Shown: positions 18,342 to 27,459, numbered from the stretch's first letter. The stretch: DNA of 64,000 nucleotides from Dechloromonas aromatica (nom. nud.) (GCA_017848965.1 JAFIHA010000040.1:1-64000); one strand, 5' to 3'. Translations and numbers: made by a program. Notes: generated by a model not told the origin, from the letters alone.

Positions 18342-19228
18342 GCCGGCGAATCGAGGCCACGCACGGCGGCGAGCAAGGCGTCGATCGCCTTCGGCCGGAC
18401 GAAGCAGCTACGCCAGGCCAGCGCCACCCGGCGCGAAGGTTCCGGGGCGAGGAAGGGAATGGCGCTGATCATGTCGTTGCCGTAGGGGTCCTGCAGCGCA
18501 CTTTCCGGCAGCACCGAGACGCTCAGACCGGAGGCCACCATGCAGCGGATGGTTTCGATCGAATGCCCCAGGCGGATGTCGGTTTCCGGACTGCTGACCT
18601 GCGGACAGGCGCCCAATACCTGGTCGCGGAAGCAGTTGCCGGCCTTGAGCAGCAGTACCTCGTCGCCGGCAACTTCCTCGGGGGCGATGGCGGCGCGCTT
18701 CTCCCAGGGATGGCCGCGCGGCACGATGACCTTGAAACGCTCGTCGTAGAGGGGGCGGGTCAGCACCCCGGGAAGGTCGAAAGGCAGCGCGATGATGGCG
18801 ACATCGATGTCGTTGTCGCGCAGCATGTCAGCCAGGTTGGCCGTCATGTTCTCTTCGATCGCCAGCGGCATGTTCGGCGCGATCGCCTTCAGCGAATGGA
18901 TCAATTGCGGCAGCAGGTAGGGGCCTATCGTATGGATGATCCCCAGGCGCAGGTGGCCGTCGAGCTGATCGCGGCCGCTCTGGGCAATCTGCCGCACCTT
19001 CTCTGCCTCACCGAGAGCCAGTTGCGCCTGTTCGACCACCTTGCTGCCGACCAGGCTGGGGCTGACGAAGCCCTTGCCGCGCTCGAAAAGTTGCACGCCA
19101 AGCTCATCCTCGAGGCGGGCAATGGCCACGCTCAGGGTCGGCTGGCTGACGGAACAGCGCTCGGCGGCACGGCTGAAATTCTTTTCCTGGGCAAGCGCCA
19201 CGATGTAACGCAGTTCGGTCAGGGTCAT
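18323..19228 (-). CDS. oxyR: Peroxide-sensing LysR regulator OxyR
   Basis: The 301-residue LysR-type regulator has the N-terminal winged helix (FSRAAERCSVSQPTLSVAI) and the OxyR redox motif GNCFRDQVLGAC. Its cysteines fall at residues 199 and 208, the same numbering as the peroxide-sensing pair of E. coli OxyR, which separates it from other LysR proteins. The 3' end overlaps that of the convergent GGDEF/EAL gene by 19 bases. It is divergent from the cytochrome c peroxidase gene and shares with it a spacer bearing an OxyR box. Confidence 0.95.
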   Translation of the reverse strand: MTLTELRYIVALAQEKNFSRAAERCSVSQPTLSVAIARLEDELGVQLFERGKGFVSPSLVGSKVVEQAQLALGEAEKVRQIAQSGRDQLDGHLRLGIIHTIGPYLLPQLIHSLKAIAPNMPLAIEENMTANLADMLRDNDIDVAIIALPFDLPGVLTRPLYDERFKVIVPRGHPWEKRAAIAPEEVAGDEVLLLKAGNCFRDQVLGACPQVSSPETDIRLGHSIETIRCMVASGLSVSVLPESALQDPYGNDMISAIPFLAPEPSRRVALAWRSCFVRPKAIDALLAAVRGLDSPAYRLLV

Positions 19229-19270
19229 GCCGGTTTCCTCCTAAGACTGGGGATCATACCCTCATGATTT

Positions 19271-19307
19271 ATAGGGGATACCTATGGTTACTATAGGGAA
19301 ATCCCAT
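19271..19307 (+). promoter_or_regulatory. OxyR binding site between oxyR and ccp
   Basis: The spacer holds ATAG-N7-CTAT-N7-ATAG-N7-CCAT at 19271-19274, 19282-19285, 19293-19296 and 19304-19307. This is the four-contact OxyR pattern ATAG-N7-CTAT-N7-ATAG-N7-CTAT with one mismatch in the last element. It lies 43 bases from the oxyR start and 84 from the peroxidase start, so it could serve both autoregulation and peroxide induction. Confidence 0.85.
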
Positions 19308-19315
19308 AAAAACCA

Positions 19316-19329
19316 TTGATTTGGATCAA
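19316..19329 (+). promoter_or_regulatory. FNR/ANR box upstream of the cytochrome c peroxidase
   Basis: TTGATTTGGATCAA is a perfect match to the FNR consensus TTGAT-N4-ATCAA. It begins nine bases after the OxyR box and ends 61 bases before the peroxidase ATG. Joint control by FNR and OxyR is known for the E. coli cytochrome c peroxidase gene yhjA, and the same logic is likely here. Confidence 0.85.
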
Positions 19330-19390
19330 ATTTGCAAATTTCTCAAGGGTGAGAATGGTCCGGCAAATTTCACAACGAGGGAGATCAATA

Positions 19391-20389
19391 ATGAAACGTA
19401 CCGTCCTTTCCGCCGCCATCCTCCTGCTCTCTGGCATGGCCCTGCAGGGTGCCGCGCAGGCCGCCAGCGACGAACCGATCCAGCCGATCAAGCCGCCCGC
19501 CAGCATCAATGTCGGCATGGTCGAACTGGGCAAGAAACTGTACTTCGACCCGCGCCTGTCCAAATCCGGCATCATGTCCTGCAACACCTGCCACAACCTG
19601 TCGATGGGCGGGACCGACAACATTCCGACCTCGGTTGGTGACCACTGGCAGCAAGGCCCGATCAACGCACCGACGGTACTCAACTCCAGCCTCAACCTGG
19701 CCCAGTTCTGGGACGGCCGCGCTGCCGACCTGAAGGCGCAGGCTGGCGGTCCGATCGCCAACCCGGGGGAAATGGCTTTCACACACACCTTGGCGGTCAA
19801 CGTGCTGCAGTCGATTCCGGGCTATGTCCGCGAATTCAAGATGGTCTTCGGCAAGGACAAGATCGATATCGACCAGGTGACGCTGGCCATTGCCGAATTC
19901 GAGAAGACCCTGGTGACGCCGAACTCGCGCTTCGACCAGTGGCTGCTTGGCAAGAAGGATGCGCTGAGCAAGGACGAGTTGGAAGGCTACGCGCTGTTCA
20001 AGGACAGCGGCTGCGTCGCCTGTCACAATGGCGAAGCCGTTGGCGGCAATTCCTTCCAGAAGATGGGCATCGTCGAGCCGTACAAGGGCAAGATGTCGGA
20101 TGGTCGCGCCGCCGTCACCGGCAAGGATGAAGATCGCTTCAACTTCAAGGTGCCGACCTTGCGCAACGTCGAAATGACCTATCCGTACTTCCATGACGGT
20201 GCCGCCAACACGCTGACCGAGGCGGTCGACGTGATGGGCCGCCTGCAACTGGGCAAGAAGTTCACCAAGGACGAAAACGCCAAGGTCGTTGCCTTCCTGA
20301 AGACCCTGACCGGCGACCAGCCGAACTTCACGATGCCGATCCTGCCGCCGTCCTCCGACGCGACACCGCGTCCGACGCCGTTCAAATAA
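19391..20389 (+). CDS. ccpA: Di-haem cytochrome c peroxidase
   Basis: The 332-residue periplasmic enzyme reduces hydrogen peroxide using electrons from cytochrome c. A signal peptide (hydrophobic residues about 5-20, cleavage near AQA-A) is followed by two CxxCH haem sites: CNTCH at residues 64-68 and CVACH in the second domain. Conserved peroxidase features include the FWDGRA segment and the PxLRNVxMTxPYFHDG stretch. I chose the ATG at 19391, which has GAGGGAG upstream and starts the signal peptide; an upstream in-frame ATG would add 25 residues without sense. Anaerobic and peroxide control is indicated by the FNR and OxyR boxes. Haem attachment would use the ccm operon next door. Confidence 0.95.
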   Translation: MKRTVLSAAILLLSGMALQGAAQAASDEPIQPIKPPASINVGMVELGKKLYFDPRLSKSGIMSCNTCHNLSMGGTDNIPTSVGDHWQQGPINAPTVLNSSLNLAQFWDGRAADLKAQAGGPIANPGEMAFTHTLAVNVLQSIPGYVREFKMVFGKDKIDIDQVTLAIAEFEKTLVTPNSRFDQWLLGKKDALSKDELEGYALFKDSGCVACHNGEAVGGNSFQKMGIVEPYKGKMSDGRAAVTGKDEDRFNFKVPTLRNVEMTYPYFHDGAANTLTEAVDVMGRLQLGKKFTKDENAKVVAFLKTLTGDQPNFTMPILPPSSDATPRPTPFK

Positions 20390-20413
20390 GCGCTAATACC
20401 GCCTCTCGATTTC

Positions 20414-20438
20414 CGGGGGCTGCGGCCCCCGTTTTTTT
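20414..20438 (+). terminator. Rho-independent terminator after ccpA
   Basis: CGGGGGC (20414-20420) pairs with GCCCCCG (20425-20431) around a TGCG loop and is followed by seven T residues. It closes the peroxidase transcript 25 bases after its stop codon and separates it from the ccm operon. Confidence 0.92.
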
Positions 20439-20442
20439 CGAT

Positions 20443-20470
20443 TTGATTCACCGCAAACTGCCGGTACACT
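20443..20470 (+). promoter_or_regulatory. Candidate sigma-70 promoter of the ccm operon
   Basis: TTGATT (20443-20448) and TACACT (20465-20470) are separated by 16 bases, each matching four of six consensus positions. They sit between the ccpA terminator and the start of ccmA, where the operon needs a promoter. Confidence 0.4.
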
Positions 20471-20513
20471 GGCGCGTCCATAATACGTGCCGGATAAATC
20501 CCGGGCCCTGACC

Positions 20514-21128
20514 ATGCTGGAAGCCGACAATCTGGAATGCGTGCGCGGCGAGCGCCGCCTGTTCGCAGGCCTGAGCTTCAAGCTGGAAGCCGGAGAATTG
20601 CTCTATCTGCAGGGCCGTAACGGTGCCGGCAAGACCAGCCTCTTGCGCATGTTGATCGGCCTGCTGCCACCAGAGGCCGGCGACATCCGCTGGCAGGGCG
20701 AAGCGATCCGCCGCCGCCGCGACGACTACCACGCCGCCCTCTGCTATCTCGGTCACCTCAACGCGATCAAGGAAGAACTGACGCCGCTCGAGAACCTGCT
20801 GGCTGGCGCGCGCCTGGCCGGCGAAACCTTGTCCGAGGACGACGCGATCGATGCTCTGGAACAGGTCGGCCTCGCCGGCCGCGAGGATCTCGCCTGCAAG
20901 TATTTGTCGCAGGGACAGAAGCGGCGCGTCGCGCTGGCTCGCCTGGTGATCGACCGGCGGCCGCTGTGGATTCTCGACGAACCTTTCGTCGCTCTCGACG
21001 TCGGCGCGGTCGACTGGCTGGCCGGGGTGATCTCGGCGCACCTGCAGCGCGGCGGCATGGCGGTGATGACGACGCATCAGCCGGTGGCGATTCCCGCCGG
21101 CACGGTGCGCGAACTGCGCATCGGCTGA
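20514..21128 (+). CDS. ccmA: Haem exporter ATPase CcmA
   Basis: CcmA is the ABC ATPase of the CcmABCD complex, which releases holo-CcmE in System I cytochrome c maturation. The 204-residue product has Walker A GRNGAGKTSLL, signature LSQGQKRRVALARL and Walker B LWILDEPF. I start at the ATG at 20514, since family members begin with an MLE-x-x-x-L-xCxRGER pattern; an upstream GTG at 20487 would add nine residues. Confidence 0.95.
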   Translation: MLEADNLECVRGERRLFAGLSFKLEAGELLYLQGRNGAGKTSLLRMLIGLLPPEAGDIRWQGEAIRRRRDDYHAALCYLGHLNAIKEELTPLENLLAGARLAGETLSEDDAIDALEQVGLAGREDLACKYLSQGQKRRVALARLVIDRRPLWILDEPFVALDVGAVDWLAGVISAHLQRGGMAVMTTHQPVAIPAGTVRELRIG

Positions 21129-21137
21129 GGCTCATAG

Positions 21138-21806
21138 ATGTTCGATATCGTCTTCACCGTGATCGCCCGCGACCTGAAACTGGCCATGCGCCGCCAGGCC
21201 GACATCGTCTCCGCGCTCTTTTTCTTCATCATCGTCGTCAGCCTCTTTCCGCTCGGCATCGGTCCGGAACTCGATCTGCTGCGCCAGCTGGCGCCCGGCG
21301 TGCTGTGGGTTGCCGCTCTGCTGGCGACGATGCTGTCGTTGCCCCGTCTGTTCGCCGATGACTTGCGCGACGGCACGCTGGAGCAGTTAGCCCTGTCGCC
21401 ACACCCGCTGGGCCTCGTGGTGACCGGCAAGGTGATCGCTCACTGGCTGGTTTCCGGCCTGCCGCTGGCGCTGATCGCGCCGGTGCTCGGCATTCAGTTC
21501 GATCTCGCCGGCGATGCCCTGTTCGTGCTCACCGCCGCCATCCTGCTCGGTACCCCGGCACTGTCCGGCATCGGCGCCATTGGTGCGGCGCTGACCCTGG
21601 GTCTGCGCGGCGGTGGCGTACTTTTGTCGTTACTGGTTCTCCCTCTTTACATTCCGGTGCTAATATTCGGCGCTGGCGCAGTTGATGCGACGGTGTCCGG
21701 TCTCGGGGGGGAAGGACACTTATCACTGCTCGCTGCCATGACCATCGCCGCAATCGGTTTCGCCCCCTGGGCGTCGGCTGCGGCCCTGAAGATCGCCCTC
21801 GAATGA
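21138..21806 (+). CDS. ccmB: Haem exporter permease CcmB
   Basis: The 222-residue membrane protein has six hydrophobic segments and the family signature FADDLRDGTLEQLALSP near residue 72. It forms the ABC transporter core with CcmA and CcmC. It starts nine bases after the ccmA stop and overlaps ccmC by four bases. Confidence 0.95.
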   Translation: MFDIVFTVIARDLKLAMRRQADIVSALFFFIIVVSLFPLGIGPELDLLRQLAPGVLWVAALLATMLSLPRLFADDLRDGTLEQLALSPHPLGLVVTGKVIAHWLVSGLPLALIAPVLGIQFDLAGDALFVLTAAILLGTPALSGIGAIGAALTLGLRGGGVLLSLLVLPLYIPVLIFGAGAVDATVSGLGGEGHLSLLAAMTIAAIGFAPWASAAALKIALE

Positions 21807-22555
21807 ACGACCGCTTCAATCTTTACCGATTCGCTTCGCCAGCCACCTTCTACCCGCTGGCCGGCAAGATGATCCCCTGGTTTGTCGCCCTCGCCGTCCT
21901 GTTCGGGATCGCCGGGCTTTACATCGGGATGCTCGTTGCACCGACCGACTTCCAGCAGGGCGAGGGCTACCGGATCATCTTCATCCACGTGCCGACCTCC
22001 TGGCTGAGCATGTTCATCTACCTGGTGATGGCCTTCTGGGCGGCAATCGGCCTGGCCTTCAACACCCGCCTGTCGGGAATGATGGCGCGGGCGCTGGCGC
22101 CGACCGGCGCGCTGATGGCCTTCCTCTCGTTGTGGACCGGCGCCCTCTGGGGCAAGCCGATGTGGGGGACGTGGTGGGTCTGGGACGCGCGCCTGACCTC
22201 GGAACTGATCCTCCTCTTCCTCTACATCGGCTATCTGGCGCTGGTCGCCGCGATCGACGACCCGCGCCGCGCCGACAAGGCCGGCGGCATCCTGCTGCTG
22301 GTCGGCGTGGTCAACGTGCCGATCATCTATTTTTCGGTCAAATGGTGGAACACGCTGCACCAGGGTTCCAGCGTCAATTTCGCCAAGTCGTCGATGGCCG
22401 AGGTCATGTTGTGGGGGATGCTGCTGATGGCCCTGTCGTTCTGGATGTACAGCATCGCCGTTGCGCTGGCCCGGGTCCGTACCCTGATGCTCGAACGCGA
22501 GCGCAATACCGACTGGGTCCGGGCAGAGCTGACGCGGACCGGGGAAATGCAATGA
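21803..22555 (+). CDS. ccmC: Haem delivery protein CcmC
   Basis: CcmC loads haem onto CcmE at the periplasmic face. The 250-residue product has six membrane segments and the tryptophan-rich WWD motif ([13 protein letters not shown]) with flanking histidine-bearing loops (IFIHVPTSW and [11 protein letters not shown]). The stop overlaps the ccmD start as ATGA. Confidence 0.96.
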   Translation: MNDRFNLYRFASPATFYPLAGKMIPWFVALAVLFGIAGLYIGMLVAPTDFQQGEGYRIIFIHVPTSWLSMFIYLVMAFWAAIGLAFNTRLSGMMARALAPTGALMAFLSLWTGALWGKPMWGTWWVWDARLTSELILLFLYIGYLALVAAIDDPRRADKAGGILLLVGVVNVPIIYFSVKWWNTLHQGSSVNFAKSSMAEVMLWGMLLMALSFWMYSIAVALARVRTLMLERERNTDWVRAELTRTGEMQ

Positions 22556-22740
22556 TCTACTGGAACAGTTTCGCCGATTTCATCGCCATGGGCGGCTACG
22601 GATTCTATGTCTGGGGCTCCTTTGGCGTCACCGCGCTGGTCATGCTGATCGAACCGATAGTCGTCGGTCGCTCGCGCAAGACGACCATCGCCCGCCTGAA
22701 GCGCCAGTTGCGCGCAGAATCCCGGAGCAAGGAAGCATGA
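22552..22740 (+). CDS. ccmD: Haem exporter small subunit CcmD
   Basis: The 62-residue product has one membrane helix and the CcmD pattern [16 protein letters not shown] at its N-terminus, followed by a basic cytoplasmic tail. It is needed to release haem-loaded CcmE from CcmC. The ATG overlaps the ccmC stop, and its own stop overlaps the ccmE ATG. Confidence 0.93.
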   Translation: MIYWNSFADFIAMGGYGFYVWGSFGVTALVMLIEPIVVGRSRKTTIARLKRQLRAESRSKEA

Positions 22741-23228
22741 AGTCCCGCCACAAGAAAATGGCCCTGATCGTCGGGGCGCTGGCGCTCGTCGGCGTCATTT
22801 CGGCCCTGGTGCTGAACGCGCTGAACAGCAACATCGCCCTTTACATCTCGCCGACCGACGTCGCCCAGGGCAAGGCCCCGCAGGACAAGCTGTTCCGTAT
22901 CGGCGGCCTGGTCAAGGAAGCCAGCATCCAGCGGCAGGCTGACGGGGTGACCATCCGTTTCATCGTCACCGATACCGAGCACGATATCGTCGTCGACTAC
23001 GTCGGCATCCTTCCCGACCTCTTCGTGGAAGGCAAGGGGGCGGTTGCCCAGGGGCGCCTGCTGCCGGACGGCACGTTCAAGGCGCAGGAAGTTCTGGCCA
23101 AGCACGACGAGAACTACATGCCGCCGGAAGCGGCCAAGGCGCTCAACGACGCGCACGAGCGCGGCGTCCAGAAGGCCGCCGCGCAGGGACAACCGGCGGC
23201 GACGGCACCGCAACCCGCGAGTAACTGA
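22737..23228 (+). CDS. ccmE: Haem chaperone CcmE
   Basis: CcmE carries haem covalently on a histidine before transfer to apocytochromes. The 163-residue product has one N-terminal membrane anchor (about 9-30), an OB-fold core, and the haem-binding [10 protein letters not shown] motif, in which the histidine and tyrosine are the conserved ligands. The C-terminal tail is alanine- and glutamine-rich and variable, as usual. Confidence 0.96.
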   Translation: MKSRHKKMALIVGALALVGVISALVLNALNSNIALYISPTDVAQGKAPQDKLFRIGGLVKEASIQRQADGVTIRFIVTDTEHDIVVDYVGILPDLFVEGKGAVAQGRLLPDGTFKAQEVLAKHDENYMPPEAAKALNDAHERGVQKAAAQGQPAATAPQPASN

Positions 23229-23230
23229 GC

Positions 23231-25228
23231 ATGATTCCTGAACTTGGCCATTTCGCCCTGATCCTGGCGGCGCTGGTTGCGCTCCTGCTGGGCACCCTTC
23301 CCCTGATTGGCGCCCATAACGGCAATCAACCCTGGACCGCCATCTGCCGGCCGGCGGCCGGCGCCTTCTCCCTGCTGGTTACGGTTTCCTTTGCCTGCCT
23401 GACCTGGGCCTTCGTCGCCAACGATTTTTCCGTTGCCTATGTCGCCCAGCATTCCAATTCCCTGCTACCGCTTCCCTATCGCATCGCCGCGGTGTGGGGC
23501 GGCCACGAGGGCTCGTTGCTGTTGTGGATGCAGATGCTCGCCTGCTGGCTGCTGGCGGTACGCCTTTTCTCGCGGCAATTGCCGGAGGTGATGCTGGCCC
23601 GCGTGCTCGGCTCCCTGGGGCTGGTGTCCTTCGGTTTCCTGCTCTTCATCCTGATCACCTCGAATCCCTTCGAACGCCTGTTACCTGGCGTTGCCGAGGG
23701 GCGCGACCTGAATCCCCTGCTCCAGGATCCGGGCATGGTCATCCACCCGCCGCTGCTCTACATGGGTTACGTCGGTTTCTCGGTGGCCTACGCCTTCGCC
23801 ATCGCCGCCCTCCTCTCCGGTAAGCTCGATGCCGCCTGGGCGCGCTGGTCGCGGCCGTGGACGACGGGGGCGTGGATCTTCCTGACCCTCGGCATCGCCA
23901 TGGGCTCGTGGTGGGCCTATTACGAACTGGGCTGGGGCGGCTGGTGGTTCTGGGATCCGGTCGAAAACGCTTCCTTCATGCCCTGGCTGGTCGGCACGGC
24001 GCTGATCCACTCTCTGGCAGTCACCGAAAAACGCGGCAGTTTCAAGAATTGGACAGTGCTGCTGGCGATTTCGGCGTTCTCGCTGTCGCTGCTCGGCACC
24101 TTCCTGGTCCGTTCCGGCGTCCTGACCTCGGTGCATGCCTTCGCCACCGATCCGACGCGCGGCGTCTTCATCCTGGTCTTCCTGGTCGCCGTGATCGGCA
24201 CTTCGCTCGCCCTGTTCGCCTGGCGCGCGCCGTCGGTCGGTCTGGGCGGTCGTTTCGGCCTGATTTCCCGGGAGTCGCTGCTGCTCACCAACAACGTGCT
24301 GCTGGTCGTCGCCTGCGCCACCGTCCTGCTCGGCACGCTCTACCCGCTGCTGATCGACGCCCTCGGTATCGGCAAGATCTCGGTCGGGCCGCCGTATTTC
24401 GACACGGTCTTTTTCCCGGTCATGATGCCGGTGCTGTTCCTGATGGGGATCGGCCCCTTCGCCCGCTGGAAGGAAGCGTCGCTGGGCGAGATCGCGCGCC
24501 TCCTGCGCTGGGCTTTTGCCGTCGCCGTCGTGGTGGCGATCGCCGTGCCGCTGCTCTATGGCCAGTGGAAGGTACTGACCGCGCTCGGTCTGCTGCTGGC
24601 GGCGTGGATCGTCGTCACGGCGCTGATCCACTTCGTCCGTCGCGTCAATCAGACCCGCGGCGGCCGCGGCTTCGTCGCCGCCGCGCTGGATCAGCCGGCG
24701 AGCTTCGTCGGCATGCATGTCGCGCATATCGGTATCGCCGTTTTTGTCGTCGGCGTCAGCATGGTCAGTACCTATGAAGAGGAAAAGGACGTCAAGATGG
24801 GGCCGGGGGATGTCGTCGATGTTGGCGGCTACCAGTTCCGTTTCAACGGCGTCCAGTCTTTGCAGGGGCCGAACTACCAGGCGGCGCAGGGCGATTTCGA
24901 CCTGCTTCTGGGCGGCAAGCTGGAGCGCAAGCTGTTCCCGGAAAAACGCAACTACTTCTCGTCGTCGATGCCGATGACCGAGGCGGCGATCGACGCCGGT
25001 CTGCTGCGCGACGTCTATGTCTCGCTCGGCGAGCCGATCGATCCCGACCGGCCGCAAGCGGAGTGGGCGGTGCGCGTCTATTACAAGCCCTATGTCGACT
25101 GGATCTGGGGCGGCTGCGCGATCATGGCGCTGGGCGGCTTGCTGGCCATCCTTGACCGCCGCTACCGCAGCCGGCGCAAGCCCGCCGCTGATGTCGCCGC
25201 GAACGTGCTTGGGGGAAATCAGGGATGA
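23231..25228 (+). CDS. ccmF: Haem lyase subunit CcmF
   Basis: CcmF reduces and transfers haem from CcmE to the CxxCH motifs of apocytochromes. The 665-residue membrane protein has the WWD motif GWGGWWFWDPVENASFMPW near residue 235 and many membrane segments, with a periplasmic domain near the C-terminus. The stop overlaps the ccmG start. Confidence 0.97.
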   Translation: MIPELGHFALILAALVALLLGTLPLIGAHNGNQPWTAICRPAAGAFSLLVTVSFACLTWAFVANDFSVAYVAQHSNSLLPLPYRIAAVWGGHEGSLLLWMQMLACWLLAVRLFSRQLPEVMLARVLGSLGLVSFGFLLFILITSNPFERLLPGVAEGRDLNPLLQDPGMVIHPPLLYMGYVGFSVAYAFAIAALLSGKLDAAWARWSRPWTTGAWIFLTLGIAMGSWWAYYELGWGGWWFWDPVENASFMPWLVGTALIHSLAVTEKRGSFKNWTVLLAISAFSLSLLGTFLVRSGVLTSVHAFATDPTRGVFILVFLVAVIGTSLALFAWRAPSVGLGGRFGLISRESLLLTNNVLLVVACATVLLGTLYPLLIDALGIGKISVGPPYFDTVFFPVMMPVLFLMGIGPFARWKEASLGEIARLLRWAFAVAVVVAIAVPLLYGQWKVLTALGLLLAAWIVVTALIHFVRRVNQTRGGRGFVAAALDQPASFVGMHVAHIGIAVFVVGVSMVSTYEEEKDVKMGPGDVVDVGGYQFRFNGVQSLQGPNYQAAQGDFDLLLGGKLERKLFPEKRNYFSSSMPMTEAAIDAGLLRDVYVSLGEPIDPDRPQAEWAVRVYYKPYVDWIWGGCAIMALGGLLAILDRRYRSRRKPAADVAANVLGGNQG

Positions 25229-25809
25229 ATCGCTATTACTGGATACTTGGCGCCTTTGCCGCGCTGGTCGTGCTGCTCGCCGTCGGTCTCAACCTGAATC
25301 CGCGCGAGGTGCCGTCGCCGCTCGTCGGCAAGCCGGCGCCGGCGTTCCGCCTGGCCGTCCTGGGCAAGGAGGGCGCGACGATGGGGCCGGAAGACATGAA
25401 GGGCAAGGTCTGGCTGCTCAATGTCTGGTCCACCTGGTGCGTCTCCTGCCGCCAGGAACACCCGGTGCTCGTCGAGTTCTCGCGCAACGGCCAGGTGCCG
25501 GTGGTCGGCCTGAACTACAAGGAACTGCGCGGCGACGGCGAGATCGACATGCGCCGCGTGCCGCCCGAGCAGGAAGTGCCGCTCGCCGTCAAACGGGCGC
25601 AGGGCTGGTTGACCGAGCACGGCAACCCCTATCTGCTGACAGTGATGGACATCGACGGCCGGGTCGGCATCGATTACGGCGTCTATGGCGTTCCGGAAAC
25701 CTACGTCATCGACAAGACGGGCGTGATCCGCATGAAGCATACCGGGCCGATCAGCCCGCAGGTGCTCAAGGACAAGATCCTGCCCCTGGTCGCGGAGCTG
25801 AATCGATGA
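25225..25809 (+). CDS. ccmG: Thiol:disulfide oxidoreductase CcmG (DsbE)
   Basis: CcmG is the membrane-tethered thioredoxin that keeps apocytochrome cysteines reduced. The 194-residue product has an N-terminal anchor (about 6-24), then a thioredoxin fold with the active site WCVSC near residue 73 and the cis-proline segment GVPETYVID. It overlaps both neighbours by four bases. Confidence 0.96.
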   Translation: MNRYYWILGAFAALVVLLAVGLNLNPREVPSPLVGKPAPAFRLAVLGKEGATMGPEDMKGKVWLLNVWSTWCVSCRQEHPVLVEFSRNGQVPVVGLNYKELRGDGEIDMRRVPPEQEVPLAVKRAQGWLTEHGNPYLLTVMDIDGRVGIDYGVYGVPETYVIDKTGVIRMKHTGPISPQVLKDKILPLVAELNR

Positions 25810-26285
25810 ATTGCGCCCGTATCCTGTTCCTGGTCCTCAGCCTGCTGTCGACGGCGGCCTACGCCTCGCGCACCAACGAAGCGGCGGTGGCCGACGACCC
25901 GGTCGCCGAAAAGCGCCTGCAGGAGTTGTCCAAGGAGCTGCGTTGCCTGGTCTGCCAGAACGAGACGATCGCCGACTCCAACGCCGAGCTGGCCGTCGAT
26001 CTGCGGCGGGAAATCCGCGGCATGATCCATGACGGCAAATCCAACGCCGAGATTCTCGATTTCATGGTCAGCCGTTACGGCGATTTCGTGCTCTACCGGC
26101 CGCCGGTCAAGGGCATCACCATGCTGCTCTGGGGCGGTCCGCTGGCCCTGCTGCTGATCGCCATCCTGGCCATGCGCTCCTATCTCAAGCGGCGCAGCCA
26201 GCAGACCGCCGCCCAGGCCAAGCCGCTGACGGCCGAGGAAATCCGCCGCGCCGAAGCGTTGCTCAAGGAAAACGAAGAGAAATGA
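25806..26285 (+). CDS. ccmH: Cytochrome c maturation protein CcmH (CcmL-type)
   Basis: This 159-residue product is the short form of CcmH, with a signal peptide (cleavage near AYA-S), the redox motif LRCLVCQN near residue 47 and one membrane helix at about 107-125. It works with CcmG and CcmF on apocytochrome thiols. The TPR part that E. coli fuses to CcmH is the separate next gene. Confidence 0.95.
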   Translation: MNCARILFLVLSLLSTAAYASRTNEAAVADDPVAEKRLQELSKELRCLVCQNETIADSNAELAVDLRREIRGMIHDGKSNAEILDFMVSRYGDFVLYRPPVKGITMLLWGGPLALLLIAILAMRSYLKRRSQQTAAQAKPLTAEEIRRAEALLKENEEK

Positions 26286-27112
26286 CCCAGTTCGCCCTTT
26301 TTGCCACCCTGCTCGTCGTCGTCACGGCGCTGCTGATCATTCCCGGTCTCTGGTTCGGGCGTCGTCGCCCCAGCGACGCCGACCGCAAGGCCGCCAACCT
26401 GGCAATCTTCCGCGATCAACTGGCCGACCTCGAACGCGAACGTCTCGAGGGCAATCTTGGCGAGGCCGATTTTGCGCAGGCCAAGGTGGAGCTGCAGAAG
26501 CGCCTGCTTGAGGAAGTGGGCGAAACCCAGGAGAGCGATGGCGGGCCGGCCACCAGCCGCAAGACTGCGCTGCTGGTATTGTTCCTGCTGCCGCTGACGG
26601 CGGTGGCGGGCTACCTCCTGCTCGGCAATCCGCAGGCGATCGATCCGGCGGCAACCGCGCCGCAAAAGCAGATGACGGCGGCCGACATCGACGCCATGGT
26701 CGCCAAGCTGGCGGCCCGCATGCAGGAGAACCCGGACGACATGAACGGCTGGCTGATGCTGGCGCGCTCGTACAAGATGCTGGGGCGCTATGGCGAGGCG
26801 GTCGACGCCTATGCCAAGGCCGAGCCGGCCATCGAGAAGGATCCGGAATTGCTGGCGAGCTACGCCGAAACGCTGGCGATGGCGAACGGCAAGGGATTGA
26901 CCGGCAAGGCCAAGGAGCTGATCGACCAGGCGCTCAAGCTCGATCCCAAGCACGCCCATACCCTCTTCCTGGCCGGTGCCGCGGCAATGGAAGCCGGTGA
27001 CCGCAAGAACGGCATCGCCTACTGGGAAGCTTTGCTGCCGCAGGTCGAAGCCGGTTCCGAACTCGACCAGATGCTGCGCAAGGGCATCGAGGAAATGAAG
27101 AAGGGCGGCTGA
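26282..27112 (+). CDS. ccmI: Cytochrome c biogenesis TPR protein CcmI
   Basis: The 276-residue product has two membrane segments (about 4-24 and 95-115), a basic coiled loop between them (FRDQLADLERERLEG) and a periplasmic TPR domain (WLMLARSYKMLGRYGEAVDAYAKA and following repeats). CcmI binds the C-termini of apocytochromes and hands them to CcmF. It closes the operon. Confidence 0.94.
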   Translation: MTQFALFATLLVVVTALLIIPGLWFGRRRPSDADRKAANLAIFRDQLADLERERLEGNLGEADFAQAKVELQKRLLEEVGETQESDGGPATSRKTALLVLFLLPLTAVAGYLLLGNPQAIDPAATAPQKQMTAADIDAMVAKLAARMQENPDDMNGWLMLARSYKMLGRYGEAVDAYAKAEPAIEKDPELLASYAETLAMANGKGLTGKAKELIDQALKLDPKHAHTLFLAGAAAMEAGDRKNGIAYWEALLPQVEAGSELDQMLRKGIEEMKKGG

Positions 27113-27122
27113 GCCACCCGCC

Positions 27123-27386
27123 TCAGTTCTGCCCGGTCGCCGCCGGCAGCAAGGGCGGCGGCAGCATGCCCAGTTCGATCATTTCCGTTTCCACCTTGAG
27201 GCGGAGCACGAGCAGGCCGCGCAACGATTCCCTGGCCTTGTCGCCGGCCCAGTCGTCGTGGTGCTCGGCGAGGCAGGCCTCGATCTCGTAGCGCTTGCTC
27301 AGGTCGACTCCGCAAAGCTGGGCGTACTTGTGGATTTCGTGATCCAGCGCGCCGATTTCCTGATGGTAGTGCTCGAATCCGCTCAT
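27123..27386 (-). CDS. Small protein of unknown function
   Basis: I do not recognise this 87-residue product. It is rich in His, Glu and Leu and predicted helical, with one cysteine (QLCGVDLSKRYEIEACL contains the second) and a proline-rich end LPPPLLPAATGQN. It lies convergent to ccmI and downstream of the pcc operon terminator, so it probably has its own promoter in the short gap or lives on readthrough. The coding bias and length suggest a real gene. Confidence 0.65.
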   Translation of the reverse strand: MSGFEHYHQEIGALDHEIHKYAQLCGVDLSKRYEIEACLAEHHDDWAGDKARESLRGLLVLRLKVETEMIELGMLPPPLLPAATGQN

Positions 27387-27403
27387 TTTCCCGTTTCCTG
27401 AAG

Positions 27404-27435
27404 AAAAAGGGCCTGTTCGAGAACAGGCCCTTTTT
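27404..27435. terminator. Terminator of the mcm-meaB-pccBA operon
   Basis: AAAAAGGGCCTGTTC (27404-27418) pairs perfectly with GAACAGGCCCTTTTT (27421-27435) around a two-base loop, a 15-bp stem whose ends give a T run on either strand. It lies 25 bases beyond the pccA stop on the minus strand. Confidence 0.93.
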
Positions 27436-27459
27436 GCTGCTCGATTGTCTGGCGACAGT

